Positions 47,501 through 59,640 of a stretch of DNA of 64,000 bases are shown here, one piece after another. The position numbers and the translations under genes are program-made. The DNA is from Cryptomeria japonica (taxonomy: Eukaryota; Streptophyta; Pinopsida; Cupressales; Cupressaceae): positions 434,090,730-434,154,729 of the forward strand of contig NC_081407.1 in the NCBI RefSeq assembly GCF_030272615.1. The letters are read 5' to 3'. Within the stretch, counting starts at the first letter, position 1; each line of letters starts with the position of its first letter. The notes below the pieces were generated by a model that saw only the letters and a list, made by a program, of their open reading frames with translations, did no database searches and was not told the origin of the DNA.

Positions 47501-47790
47501 TTAGATCTCTGAATCACCTTTCCAATGCCTATAAGAAATAAAAAATTTGATAAGAAATGCACAAGTTATGTCCATTTTACTGAAGTATTTTTTTTAGGCC
47601 AAAATAGATATCTATTTTGTTTTTCAAAATGGAAACCCATTTGAAATAGATATCCATCTTGGAAAATATAATATAACAAAATTGACTTTAGGAAATAGAC
47701 ATCCATTACTAACTAATATTAATTACAAATGGATTTTACCAAAGTAAAGTAAAATAATTTCCAACCCATACATAAATTCAAACACCAATT
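44530..47790. repeat. 3.2-kb inverted repeat with polypyrimidine and polypurine inner arms
   Basis: Outer arms are clearly inverted copies. GGGCATAAC (44711-44719) pairs with GTTATGTCC (47565-47573, inner bases offset by one), and GCATTAGAAAGGTGA (44756-44770) with TCACCTTTCCAATGC (47514-47528). Paired coordinates sum to a near-constant 92284, and an outer anchor (44576 with 47713) sums to 92289. Each arm holds three ATGGATATCTATTT-type motifs near its outer end. The inner left arm (about 45040-46318) is almost pure C/T and the inner right arm (46430-47210) almost pure G/A, with a spacer of about 75-110 bp. No transposase ORF is seen. Exact ends and any target-site duplication are uncertain. 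Confidence 0.85.
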
Positions 47791-48099
47791 TCATATTTTT
47801 GGCAAAGTAAAAACGTATTTTTTTTCCTATTGCCACTTTTTGGATCCCATGATCCTGCACTTACCCACCTATGTTCATTGTTTTATTATATACCCTATCA
47901 ACATCATCTCCCCTTTCAAAACTATGTCTTGTCCTCAAGACATGCAAGTATAAAAGAGATTCAATTAGTAAGCAACATGTTCTTAAATATCTTTGAGGCA
48001 AATAAAGGTGTTGTCCAACTATGTTTTTTCTTGTTGGAGAACTTGTACTTGTGCATTGATTTGGAATAACGTTTGTTCTACTTTTGGCATTGTCAAATG

Positions 48100-49350
48100 G
48101 ATTTGAATTTTCTAGACCACCTATTGTGCATTTCGTAGAAGACCAATGACATGGTCTATTTGTTGACTTATCACCTCTTTCAATTGTTTAATTTGGCCTT
48201 TAATGGCCTCCTATTGGTGCAATCGAGTATGGAAGGCTTATAGTTGTGCTCTGATTGATCAACTGACATCTTCCATAGCATTATATGTTATGGATTGTTA
48301 GAGAACTTTTTGCTCTATATACTCCATCTGTCCCTTGAGATTTTTTATAAAGGTTGGCCACTATAATAAAACTTGGTAGAGGGCACTAATGTTATTTTTC
48401 GTATTTAATAATGTATGGATGTTTGTTTCCAACTATGATTGATTTGTTGCATATGTCTTTCATTCTTCCTTCATATACCTATACACCACATCATAATATA
48501 TGTGTTCCCTATCTTGCATCTTTTGTTGTAGGGTTTTGAAGCAGACACGATATGTTGAAGTGAGTGAAGTGTATCCTTGACATGTTTGGCACAATCGTTG
48601 ATTTGTGTAGCTATGAGGTTGAACTGATAATGTGATTTCTTTGTTTGTTGAATATTTTTCGAGAGATATATTCCTGCAAAGCTTCGCAGAATGTTTGCTT
48701 TCCCATCCACCATCATTTGATGTGCAACATGTATTGAAGTTTTCATGGTAGAGTCTTCATTTGCGTAATAAACTTTATATACAATTTTGTAGAACTGCAT
48801 ATTGCATAATTGGGTTGGTATTTTTGTTAAGTCTAAGCTCTTGTCATCATATGTTGCCCTAGATAGCTTCATAGCCTCGCTATTTTTTATTATTTTCTTT
48901 GGTAGAATATTTTGTGTGCATTGAGCCTACTTACCACTTGGATTGCTTGTTTGGTGATGCAGAAGGATTTCTCTAGGTATAGATATTCATCATGGATCTA
49001 GTTTAACATTATCCATATTCACCCTTTTGAAAAATCTAGAAAATATTTCCATTCATCTATTTTTTCTCTTGCACCTATATATGCAGTGACAAATTTATTT
49101 TCTTGGTTGAATAAATGTCTTCCATAGCTCCTCAAACTTTGCATGATTGAATTCTATAAGGGATGAATTGATATATTTCCATGTATCTTTTAGTGTAAAT
49201 AACATCTACAACAACTTATGAAAAGATCCATTGGGATCCACGCCCATTGCCTTATAGGAAGGATTCATATATGTTAGTATGGATTTCTGATAGATATCAA
49301 TGAGTACTGGTGCGACCATTGTTTCAAATTGTGGAGTGGATGCTAAGTGA
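48100..49350 (-). pseudogene. Unrecognised decayed coding relic
   Basis: On the minus strand several open pieces follow one another: a piece near 49320 (MVAPVLIDIYQKSILTYMNP, then FEELWKTFIQ), a 133-codon piece at 48872-48471 (MKLSRATYDDKSLDLTKIPT) and a Gln/Lys-rich, probably coiled-coil piece (KGQIKQLKEVISQQIDHVIG) near 48150-48200, all broken by stops and frameshifts. The composition looks protein-coding rather than random. I recognise no family. It may be the gag-like protein of an unfamiliar retroelement; a degraded host gene is also possible. Confidence 0.4.
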
Positions 49351-50083
49351 TGGAATGAGGGTTAGGGATTTGTAGGATGACCTTTTAAGTTGCATATAGG
49401 AAACAACTATGTGCAAGAACAAGTGAGGAATGGTGTGTGTAGCTACATGGATGTATAAGAACATAGTGGTAGGAAGTGTGTTTATCACTGTAGTTGTTTC
49501 TCATCTTCCAATTTTGTTTAAGTGTTAGGTTATTATTCTATAGTACATCTTAAAAGGGACTACTTGTCCCCGTTGAGCTTGACACTTCCTCGTACTTTTC
49601 AAAAGCTTGTCCCTGCAATAAATAAGAGTGTGCAATGGCTCTTAGAACCTGTTCCTGCTGACACGAGTTAGTTATGAAGTGAGTTGGATGGGAAGGTCGA
49701 GACCTTACAGTGCAAAATTCATGTCCAAGTTAGTTGGATTGCCTCGACAAGATGTCGTGCGATGCGTTGAGTTGTGCCCTTCTAGAAGGATCAAAAAGAT
49801 CTTTTTAAAGGGGTGCATGCTCAAAAATATTCATAAGTTCATGCAGTTGGTGTGAATTACTTTTTTTGCAAGATGGGTTTTGGTGCAAGTTAAGTCAACA
49901 ATGCTTTGTTGTGATTTCTTGAGTGAATCTTGTGAGCTTGGGATTTTCTGAGTCAAGTGACTCACTGCCTGGGCATCCAGGCATAGTGTAGGCAAGTGTT
50001 TGATTCTTCATGGGGTTGGATTCTTCAAGGGATAGACTAATAATGTACAAGGTTCTACAAGCAAGCACTTTCAGCTCAGTCTA
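49351..50083. other. Possible gypsy LTR region, no gene seen
   Basis: The gypsy PBS at 50830 implies that an LTR ends at 50827 (CCTTACA). Its start may be TGTAGGATGACC near 49370, but there is no second LTR in the window to prove it. The MITE-like insertion 50084-50521 would then lie inside this LTR. Confidence 0.3.
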
Positions 50084-50521
50084 AGGGTCCCATGGAGGGG
50101 GGCTTCCTAAAAAATAGAGCTGGAGCTACTGAGCTTTTTTAGGAATATTTTAAAGCTATCGGTCCCATGAATTTGGTTTTGCACTTCAGCTTAAAAATTT
50201 CAGCTTCTAAATTTAAGGATGTCATAAACTTTGTAGTGTAGATTAACTTAAGTTTAAACTCGTAAATTTAAGTAAATTGGTAGTAAACAAATTTAGTTTT
50301 TTTCTAAAATTTATGTAATTGAAAAATGACATAATACATTCATAAGCTGGTGGGGCAATTTCTATCCCCGCCCCATTTTCACCAGCTTAGATTTTCAAAC
50401 CTAAAAAATAGGGGCTCTATTTTTTAAAAAAATATTCTAATTAATCCCGTAGCCAAAAAATATTTTTTTCGTGAGACCGTCTCTTCCTTAAAAATAGAGC
50501 TTAAACCCTTCCATGAGACCC
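50084..50521. mobile_element. MITE-like inverted-repeat element
   Basis: The ends are inverted: AGGGTCCCATGGAGGGG on the left and CCCTTCCATGAGACCC on the right. The arms continue inward with AAAAATAGAGCT and its complement. A CTA triplet flanks each end (50081-50083, 50522-50524), compatible with a 3-bp target-site duplication of PIF/Harbinger type. At 438 bp with no ORF it fits a miniature inverted-repeat element; the superfamily is uncertain. Confidence 0.6.
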
Positions 50522-50876
50522 CTACCTAACCGTTACCTTTCTAGGTTATTGCATTGTAATTTTCAGAGCGCTGAGAATGGATAATGTATGACCTTTTGCC
50601 CCGAAATCTTTGTCTTTGCGATCTTGTGGCGCTGTGCTTAATTTCTAAGTTAAGTTATTTTATGCATAATTTCTTGTGTTTTTGTGAATCTTAACGTAGT
50701 GAGTTCTTTACTGTGTGTGCGAAAATCTTAAGGCATAGTCGAATTTGGGAGCTCCTCGCGGCATCCTTGGGCGAGCGAGTCACAAAGTTTGTGCCGAAGG
50801 CAGGTTGCAGAGCACAACCCCCTTACATGTGGTATCAAAGCTTTGTTAGTGGCATTACACCTAGTTGATCTTGAAG

Positions 50877-51965
50877 ATGTCGCAAGCTAAGGAGGATGAG
50901 TCCAATCATGAAGAGGAGGATGAGCCTCAGTGCGAAGTTGCAGCGGGAGTGCGCACCAAAAGAGGAAGCGCTACTCATCATCCTAAGACTCGTGCCTGGC
51001 TCCAACACCTCGAGAATCGAATGCAGACCTTGGAAGGAGTTGATCTTGACGGGCACAACACAATCTTGGAATCAATGTATACAGTGATATCATAGAGGGA
51101 ACAAATGATGCTTTTGAGGCGATTGCAAAGTTGCGTGAAGAGATCTAGTTCTTGAAAGATGGCCAATCTCTCCATCAGACGCTCTTGACTCAAGCTGGAT
51201 CGCAGGGTTCTTTGAAGCCTGTGCTGCTAGTCAAACCTTATGATGGGAAGCATGACAACAAGGTTTTAGATAATTTATTTTGGGACATTAAAGAGATGTT
51301 TTCCAGCCTCCCTAGCTTCTCGGATGAAGCACAAGTCATGAAAGCAGTTGCACTCCTAACTAGAGGCGCCAAGCTTTGGTGGAGGGTGCGTGCTATAGAT
51401 AAGGCCACTGGAAAGACCATGACTGACATATAATCGTGGAAAGATTTAAAGACTGCGCTCCAAAAGCATGTCAGACCTGGTAACTCAGACTGGGTGGTCC
51501 AAGATCATTTTGATGAGCTGAAGCACACAAGGAAAATATGTGACTATGTCCGCGCGTTCCAAATGTTGGATCTTGAGGCCTCAAAGCTTTCTAATTTTGA
51601 AAATCTTTACCTCTTCATGCAGAACTTCCAATAGTGGGCGCAGACAGAGTTGTGTCGGCAGAATGCGCAGACCTTGGTGCAAGCCATCACTGATGTAGAT
51701 CGTTTGTTCGATTACAAAGGTGATGTCGTGAAGGGGTTTGGTGGCCCAAAGTCGGATGCAGTGGAGAAGTGCAAGAATTTCTGCCCAAAAAACCAGGAGC
51801 ATCACAATGCACCCTACCCCAAGAAAACTCAGTCTAACAGCACCAAGAAGCAAGATGCAACCTCTCAGAAGTCGGATCGCCAAGTGTCGAAGGAGAAAAA
51901 GGAGAAAGAGGGGAATTGTTTCATCTTTGGTCACCTGGATCATTGGGCTTGAGAATGTCCCTAGC
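50877..51965 (+). pseudogene. gag: Gypsy gag pseudogene
   Basis: The reading begins MSQAKEDESNHEEEDEPQCE at 50877. After a stop and frameshift near 51095-51150 it continues as a typical Retrotrans_gag domain: VKPYDGKHDNKVLDNLFWDI, AKLWWRVRAIDKATGK, TWKDLKTAL-like SWKDLKTALQKHVRP and a Gln-rich C-terminal part. It ends with a Lys-rich segment and a degenerate zinc knuckle CFIFGHLDHWA*EC, lacking the second Cys and with a stop. At least three stops interrupt it. Confidence 0.8.
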
Positions 51966-52094
51966 GGCAGAGGAGAATCTTACAAATATTGAATGTGGTG
52001 CAAGAAGCCCCTCCAAAAAGATCGACCCAAGCTCCATCAGCTCGGCATGAGCTATGCTTTGTCTAGCCTTTCTCTATCTCTTCAAAGATCTTAG

Positions 52095-53058
52095 CCATGG
52101 TGGACATTGAAACGACACATAACTACATTTCAGCTAGGAAGGCGAAGTCGCTTAATCTTTCGATGGAAGGCAGTAGATATTTTAAGTCCGCGAATGGCCC
52201 GACATAGAAGTGTGTTGGGGATCTACATGGAGCCGCGATGCGAGTGGGTGTGTGGCAAGGCTCGGTCGATTTGGTGGAAATTGAGATGTCTGACTTTAAC
52301 CTGATTCTTGAGCAAGAATTCATCAGACAGTCTTATGTCATTCTTGCTCCACACATAAGACTGTCTTATGTTGATCATCAAATTGATCTTGAACCTGGAG
52401 CGCATCCTCCTACGCGCGCACCATATCGCCTATCTGGCTCGAAGATGTAGGAACTAAAAAAATAGTTGGTGGAGCTAACTGAGGTAGGATACCTTCGTCC
52501 CTCGCGTTCCCCTTATGCTACCCCCACGCTCTTTCAAAGGAAGGACGGACGGATCGCTTTGTTTATGCATGGACTATCAGGCTCTAAATAAGCTCACTAT
52601 GAAGAATGAATATCCGCTAATTACAGACAACTTTGAACGGTTGGCTGAGGCGCATTATTTTACGAAGTTGGATCTTCGCCATGGATACTATCAGATCTCA
52701 ATTGTTGTTGTTGGCAATGAAGAGAAGACGACCATTACAACTTGCTACGACTCTTACAAGTTCTTGGTGATGCCATTTGATCTCACCAATGCTCCTTCCA
52801 CATTCAACACCTTGATGAATGATGTGCATCATGGTTTACCTCGACGACATCTTGATCTACAACTCCTCATTACAGGAGCATAAAATGCACTTGGCCAAAG
52901 TCTTTGATTTGTTGAGGCAAAATTCTTTGTAAGAAAAGAAGGAAAAGTGCATTTCTTGTAGACAGAAGTGCAATTATTGGACCACATAATTGTTCATGGA
53001 TTTTGCAAGTTCGATTCGGAAAAGCTTAGAGCAATACAAGAATGAGAGTTGTCGAGTT
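52095..53058 (+). pseudogene. pol: Gypsy protease remnant and RT pseudogene
   Basis: The protease-side segment (ETTHNYISARKAKSLNLSME, then LILEQEFIRQ) is followed by the RT entry PTRAPYRLSGSKM and GYLRPSRSPYATPTLFQRKD. Next come MDYQALNKLTMKNEYPLI, TKLDLRHGYYQI and VMPFDLTNAPSTFNTLMNDV. The catalytic YLDDILIY is readable at about 52838-52862 after a frameshift and short deletion. It then continues as HKMHLAKVFDLLRQN. This is the Ty3/gypsy reverse transcriptase. It is broken by several stops and ends at the E junction at 53058. A 26-base AT-rich duplication (TCTTATGT repeated near 52330 and 52370) is also present. Confidence 0.85.
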
Positions 53059-55341
53059 GTGTAGACACATAAATCTGTCTACTAAATTAAATAAATATTT
53101 AATATTACTTTAATACACTAATATTCTTCTATTAATTTTAATGAATTCATTTCAAACCCATTCTTTTAATTTAATTAAATAAATTTATTTAAATTTAAAT
53201 TACTAAATATAGTCCAATTAAAAAAATCTATCAATTTATTTAATTCCCCTTTTTCTCTCATTTAAATAAATTAACATTTATTTAAAATCCCTAAAACAAA
53301 TCCCTATTTAAATAAATCAATATTTATTTAAAAATCCCCAAATCCTCATCCACTTGCAAAGCACACTTGCTCACTAACCCTTCTTCTAGATTCTTCTAAT
53401 CCCTTCTAAATTAGCTTAAACCCACTTATAATCATTTGCACAATCCTAACCCCAAGCTAATCCTCAACCCATCATCTCACCCATGAAGGACTCTTACAGA
53501 GTCTTAAATGTTTCCCTTCTTCAACACACTAACCCACATGGGTCTTATCCCTTTGACCAAGGCCTAACCATGGGTAAATCTTGCACAAGAGTTTACCCAG
53601 TGGATAATAGTTTTATCCAATAACCCAACCACAATAGGTTACCCTCATGTCCTCTCAAGCATTTAATGTTTCTTCCCTCTCCTCTCAAGCCCTCTCATGA
53701 TGCCACTTGTCACCATTGCATTGGTGGAAGTTGGAAACATGGATTGAGGATCATGCAATCTTAGCCATTGCTAAGCCAAATCAATCTTGACCATTCAATC
53801 AACCATTTTGCCTATAAAAGGAACCCTCATCTTCAAGAAAAAAAGAGCATTTTGTGAGCATTGTTACTATAGTTACATAGTTATTTAAGTTTTTTCATAG
53901 AATAACATTTCTAGTTTATGCATGTGCATAGCAATAAAACTACACTTTCAACCACATTCAATCTTTCATTTGGCATCCATAGCTTCATGCTAAAAATTGA
54001 GGGCTACACTCAAGAAAGCTTTCGATCTTGAAGAGGGGAAGAACAAGGGAGAGGCAACAAGAGCACCAAAGGAAGCATCTCAGGGAGTCTCTTCTCTCTT
54101 CTTTTTGTTTGTTTTGCTTTCATTTGTGTGTTTTTTAATCTCTTTTGATATGTATGTGAATGTTTTGAAGTTCTTTTTGTATACACATAAAAATGGCTAT
54201 GAGCGATTAAATATATTTATTTAATGATTATTCTTCTATTAAATAGTTAATTTGAAAAGATTAATTTATTTAATTCATTTCGTGTCTTTCTATTAATTAA
54301 TTTAATTGAAATATTTTATTAATTAATTCATCTATCCTATTCCTCTAATTAATTAAATATCTAATATTTAATTATCCTTCTAATCAATTAATTAAATATC
54401 TAATATTTAATTATTTCCTCCAATCATTTAAATATCTAATATTTAATGATTATTCTCCTATCCTATAGTCTCAAATATTAAATGATTTCTTAAATTATTT
54501 AATTTCATTTCCAACTCACCTTCCATCTCCAATTCATCTTTCCTTTGCCAACTCATCCATCATGTGGATAAATTAATTCAATAAATTAAAATAAATAAAA
54601 CATTTATTAGCCACTTATCTTCAACCTCCAAATTTAATGAAATATTGTGTATGTACACATATTTCATAATCTTCTTCTATATTCTCTACAACATCCCTAC
54701 ATCTTAGGAAGGACTTGAGTCCACTTGTCCTCTCATGCCTAAATTTTCTTCAGCCATCCCTAGATTCCCTTAGTCAACAACTCAGTCAAGGTGAGATGAG
54801 TGACACTTGTCTTCTCCTTCCCCCTTTCTCTCAACCTTCACATTTGCTCACAACCATCCAAATCTGCAGATCTGATCATGAACGTTGATCTGAGCCACAT
54901 CATCTTATCCTCTCAAATTCTATAAATTCAAGAGTTTGAGTTGAGAGAGAGAGAGACTTCAAGTGAATTTACAGGCTAATCATTTGTGAAAACTTATGCA
55001 CCTGTGAGTTTTAATTTTGAAGCAAATAGCATAATCATTTAGCATAGTCATTTAGCATTGCATATCATAGCATCAGTTAACTATCAGTTATCAGTCCATT
55101 CTTCATATGCCATCTTGGAAGCTATCAGTGCTTATGTGGGAGCACACCATCTGCAACTAGGAACAGTGGAGTTAGGACACAATGAGACATAAATCATGAA
55201 GGTAATAATAGTATTTTTATTTCATATGTATTTCATGTAGTTTCATTGGTTGAGTTTGGATTTCCTGTAGCATTTCCTTTGTATATTGTGAAACTAACTT
55301 GTTGCAGGTAGCATTTTGAGGGTGAAATTCAAGTCGACACA
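53059..55341 (+). repeat. LTR-like DNA of element E (D-related)
   Basis: It begins TGTAGACACATAAATCTG inside the gypsy pol. To about 54190 it parallels the D LTR: AT-rich U3, CTTCTAGATTCTTCTAA, TTGCACAAGAGTTTACCC, CTCTCAAGCCCTCTCA, then a TATA box TATAAAAG (53813-53820). A second AT-rich block with its own TATAAATT (54921-54928) runs on to TCGACACA at 55341. This is either one long LTR with two promoters or two related LTR pieces joined. Short ORFs inside are not credible genes. Confidence 0.6.
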
Positions 55342-55509
55342 CTTTTGTTTTGGTTTTTTGTTGAGACTAACTTTTTGATCATTTGAACTTTGTTTTTGGC
55401 TTGTTCCCCTTTCATGTACATCATTTTGGCACCCATCTTAGGACTCTTTGTCCCCTTATTTCTAATCCTTTTGTGAAGTTTTGCAGCATTTTCAAAAAGT
55501 TGAAGACTC

Positions 55510-55990
55510 AACAATTTCTTGTCACGTTTTTGACAGACTTTGCAAGTTCTTGTTGCGTTTTTTACAGACTCAGCAAGTTCCTATCACGTTTTTGACAGAT
55601 TCAGAAACTTCCTGTCATATTTTTGACAGAATCAATAAGTTCCTATTGCGTTTTTGACAGAATCGAAAACTTCCTATCGCGTTTTTGACATAATCAACAA
55701 GTTCCTATCGTGTTTTTGACAGACTCAAAAATCAACAAGTTCCTATCATGTTTTTGATAGACTCGGAAACTTCTTGTTGCGTTTTTGATAGAATTAGTAA
55801 GTTCCTATTATGTTTTTGACAAACTCAAAAATCAACATGTTCATGTTATGTTTTTTATAGACTCAAAAACTTCCTGTCGCGTTTTTGACAAAATCAGCAA
55901 GTTCTTGTCACATTTTTTATAAAATCAGCAAGTTCTCGTCATAAATTTGATAGATTCAAGAAGTTATTATCATGTATTTGACAAAGAGCC
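55510..55990 (+). repeat. About 34-bp minisatellite, about 15 units
   Basis: The core CGTTTTTGACAGA with a following AAGTTCCTATC recurs about 15 times with substitutions, for example at the CACGTTTTTGACAG, GCGTTTTTGACAG and ATGTTTTTGATAG variants. Unit length is 30-40 bp. Confidence 0.88.
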
Positions 55991-56149
55991 AAATTTTGTA
56001 ATACCAAGAAGAATTTAGGCTTGTGAGCCCACCATATTGGACTAATATTTCATGCGTTTTGCAGATACTAGCATTGTGTACAGGTTCTAAAGGACTTAGA
56101 TTAGTTTTATTTTACTTTCTTGTTACAAATTTTTTAATTTTTGTTACAA

Positions 56150-56500
56150 AAAGGTTAAAAAAAACATCTCTTCATTTTTTGCAAGGTAAAAATAACATCA
56201 TCTTTTATTTGGTGCTTTAAAAAGGATCTCGCTTCTTTTCTTGCAAAAGTTTAAAAAGAACATAACTTCATTTTTTGCAAGGTAAAAAGAACTTTATATT
56301 TTATTTGGTGCTTTAAAAAGGATCTCACTTATTTTCTTGCAAAGGGTAAAAAAAACATCACTTCATTTTTGTAAGGTAAAAAGAACTTTATCTTTTATTT
56401 GGTGCTTTAAAAAGGATCTCACTTGTTTTTCTTGTAAAGGTTGAAAATAATTCATGCTTCATTTTTCAAGGTAAAAAGAACAAACCACTCTTTTTCAAAA
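56150..56500 (+). repeat. About 95-bp tandem array, about 3.5 units
   Basis: TTTATTTGGTGCTTTAAAA followed by AGGATCTC recurs, with the GGTGC at 56211, 56307 and 56401 (periods 96 and 94). Each unit also contains TTCATTTTTTGCAAGGTAAA. Confidence 0.88.
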
Positions 56501-56603
56501 TTTCAGGTTATTGGTTGTTCTTGCAAAGTTTTTCAAACATTTTCAAAGGTTCTTAAATTGTAATTTTTGGTTAAATAGAACCCCTCACTTTTCTATCTTG
56601 GGT

Positions 56604-57490
56604 AAAAAGAACACCATGCTTATTGGAGCAACATCTCCGAGTAGCACTTAGATCACATTGTAATAATGGGAAAAAGGAACAAAATTGTATACTGTGCTTT
56701 GAAAGTGATAGGTATATTATCTCTCCTTAATTTGGTGATCAAAAAGTCAGACTCACTCTTGTTTTTCTTTTATTGCAATTAAGATAAATCCTTTAGCAGA
56801 CCTTGCCTCCTAAGAATCCCATAAGGCCAGTGAGAGGAGAACGACCTAAGTGGGGAACGACTAATGCCAAATATTCCAACCCACTATAATCAAATGTGGA
56901 TTGTAATGAAAATCACATCCAACGGTTTTTCTCATTGATTAGCCTTCCCCTAGTATCCTTGAGATATGTAAAGCCTTTTTTTTAAAGGTTGAAAAGCCTC
57001 CTAAGGGAGTTTATCATTGAAGACCGAACATAAGTCTTACTAAAAAACTTTAAGAGTAGAAGCCAAACTGAATCAGTTATCCAAACATTTGTAATATCAT
57101 AGTGCAAGGGTGGGGAAGATTCCACCCCCAAGACACTCACCATACATCTCCCAAGAAAACGATCTAACTGAGGAGCAATTCTCTTTGGTTCAACTTCTGG
57201 CAAAAGACTAAAAAATAGGTGTGCCCTCAGGTGTGACAAGGTTGTTTGAGTTGAAGGATTATCACGATGTGGGCTATGATATTAAGAATAACCTTTTTGA
57301 CCTTAGGAGAGAGTCTGACTAATTTGTATTTCAATTGTTCAAAAACCTATGAAAAACAAGAGGATTTGAAAAGATCCTAAACATACACATTTCATCGAAG
57401 TCAAATCAAAGTTATCAAATAAAAAAAGTGTTTATGTGCTTGTGTGCTTAACGTGTCTTCTTGTCAAATGGATCAAACATTTGAAACAAA
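56604..57490 (+). other. Leader of element E, homologous to the leader of D
   Basis: Alignable with about 9837-10690. Shared landmarks in the same order include ACACCATGCTT, CACTATAATCAAATGTGG, AGCCTTCCCCTAGTATCCTT and GGTGTGACAAGGTTGTTTGA-like sequence. No ORF is conserved between the two copies, so conservation seems to be at the RNA or DNA level. Confidence 0.85.
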
Positions 57491-59640
57491 GTTACACCCC
57501 AACAACAATCTAAACAAACAAATCACCACGAGATTTACAAATGCGTCATATCATCAAGCATATCAAGAAATTCATATCTCGTCGTCTTGAGAAGAAGAAA
57601 CCAAGCCAAAAAAAGATCTTAAAGAAGAGAAAATTTCTCTACATAAACCGCAAACTCTTGTTCAAACATTAAACATTCCTTCACCATTTTCACAATTGTC
57701 TACATGGTCATGGGCATGAGTTTGATGAGGAATCTTTAAAAACACGTGTCTTTAAACAAAGATCCATCTTGTCCCAATCTCTCAATAAAAGTGGTAAAAT
57801 CTCATTGTCATATCTACCTCAACAAGAAATCACCTATTGAGTTATATTCCATCTAGGATAGTCTTTCATGAACTCACCTTCTTTCAAAATCTCATCCACT
57901 ATCTTACATTCCACAACTCACAATCACTTAGAATAAATTCCAAGGTTTCACATTTCCTCTTCTTCATCATCATTCTAAAAACACATCTTTTACATTTCAT
58001 CTTCTTCATTCTTCAATCAAAACACATCTTCTACATTTCACCTTCATTTTCTCAAAATCATTCGAAACCAATTTCACACTCATTCCCAAACACCAAAATT
58101 TCATTCAACTCTAAAAAACAAACAAGGTTTTGTCCTTAGTTCATTTGGATATTGCTAATCACAAACAACAAATATCCTCTCAACGTGTCTCTACATCTAG
58201 GATCAATCATCCTAACATATATTACTAAGCATCATAGATAGGTTAAAACTAGATTTTGTGTAATGTCCCCATTTCTCTAGTGCTATCCAAATGTATGAAT
58301 TTGCCTGACCTCCATCCCCGCAGACAAGTTTACAGTGTAAGGGGATGATTGGGTAGCCAGAGGGGGCAACCACTTAGACATATTTTGTTTGGTGAAGCCT
58401 TTAATAATAAAAACTTTATAATTTTATGTTATAAAGTTACTTTTTCTAAATTTAGAAAAAATTAATAAAAATAAGTAACTTTATATTTTAAGTTGCAATG
58501 CACTTTTCCCTAGGAAGTGAATAACTTAAAAGGTGGTCAAAATTTACATGATGGAGTTTACCCTCAATACCCTCATAGTTGGGCGCTACTTTCTAAAGGG
58601 AGAAGATTCCAAAGAATCTTCTAAATATTCTTTTGTGGGGGTAGATCTTGCTTGGTAATGCATGAAGGGAATTGGGTGTAGCTTTTTGGGTGTCTTGGAT
58701 TCATTTTTTGGAAAAACTATTAGGGTTTGTGAGGTCTGCAGCACGTATCCAGTTATGGCAGCCCAGGGAGGATGATAACCCTCTACTTTTTTATGGTGTG
58801 GACAAAATCCTACACCCTCAGCAGCACTACGACAACAATATCTACTCAAAATTTGATCATTAAGGGTTACAGAGTAAGTGCACCAAGATGGTGAACAAAA
58901 AGGGGGGTATAAGTGGCCACTTTTTTTTCTTCTGAAAACAGGTAAACTTGAACTTCAAAGAGATATTTGAAGGTCATGCACTAAAAAGGAGGAGTTGAGA
59001 AAACAATAAGAATTGTAATGCTCTGAGTCTATTTTCTAAACTACTAAAGTTTTTTTTAAATTAGATAAGATTAAAAGGGTCAACCCTGTCACGCACGAAA
59101 AACTGTTCCAGATTTTTTCAGAAAAAAAATAACATAGCTATTTTCATGTGCTACACAAAATATATAGTTAGATTTAATAGTTTGCAAAACCATTTGGTAG
59201 GATGATATGTAAGAGTGAGATCTAGAAGTTGTGTATTTTTGTAATTTTTCGTTGAGTATTTTTTTTTTAATTGATTTTTTGAATTGACCTCATCCTGAAA
59301 ATTTGGTACCTGTTTGCACGTTGAGCATAACTTGCATCAAAATAATCGAAAATGCAAACTTTTTTTTTTTAAAGTGTATAGAATCTAGGGTAGAACAATA
59401 ATATGTAATTTATTTTGAATTTGATCAAGTATATCCAAATTTATTAAAAAAATGGTAGACATATCTCTATGAGGACTGTCAAGGCACTAGTAAAGAAAAT
59501 TAAAGTTTACTATGCTAATGTTATCCAAAACTAGAAAAAATTATATGGTCAGAAAATTGAGAAGATGTGTGAGATTATGGTGGTAATTTTAGAGATACCC
59601 ACTTGATCATTTGTAAACCTGATGACGACAAAGTTGAGAA
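57491..59640. other. AT-rich DNA with no gene recognised
   Basis: Short ORFs only. TGTAATGTCCCCATTTC at 58260 resembles a plant LTR start, but no partner or end was found. CA/CT-rich sequence up to 58140 may be the remainder of element E. Confidence 0.4.

Larger units (their letters stand above)
50830..53058 (+). mobile_element. Ty3/gypsy element fragment, 3' part missing
   Basis: A PBS-like TGGTATCAAAGC (50830-50841) is followed by gag, protease region and RT in the order of a Ty3/gypsy (chromovirus-like) element. Coding stops abruptly at 53058 within the RT/RNase H connection, where LTR-like DNA of element E begins, so it was probably interrupted by that insertion. RNase H, integrase and the 3' LTR are not in the window. 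Confidence 0.85.

Noticed and set aside
54190-55341. Independent second element inside E
   Set aside because: A second TATA-like site and an AT-rich block are present, but no clean TG...CA ends or TSD separate it from the first block.
58260-59640. Possible LTR starting TGTAATGTCCCC
   Set aside because: No second copy, end, PBS or TSD could be found, so it is listed only as unassigned DNA.
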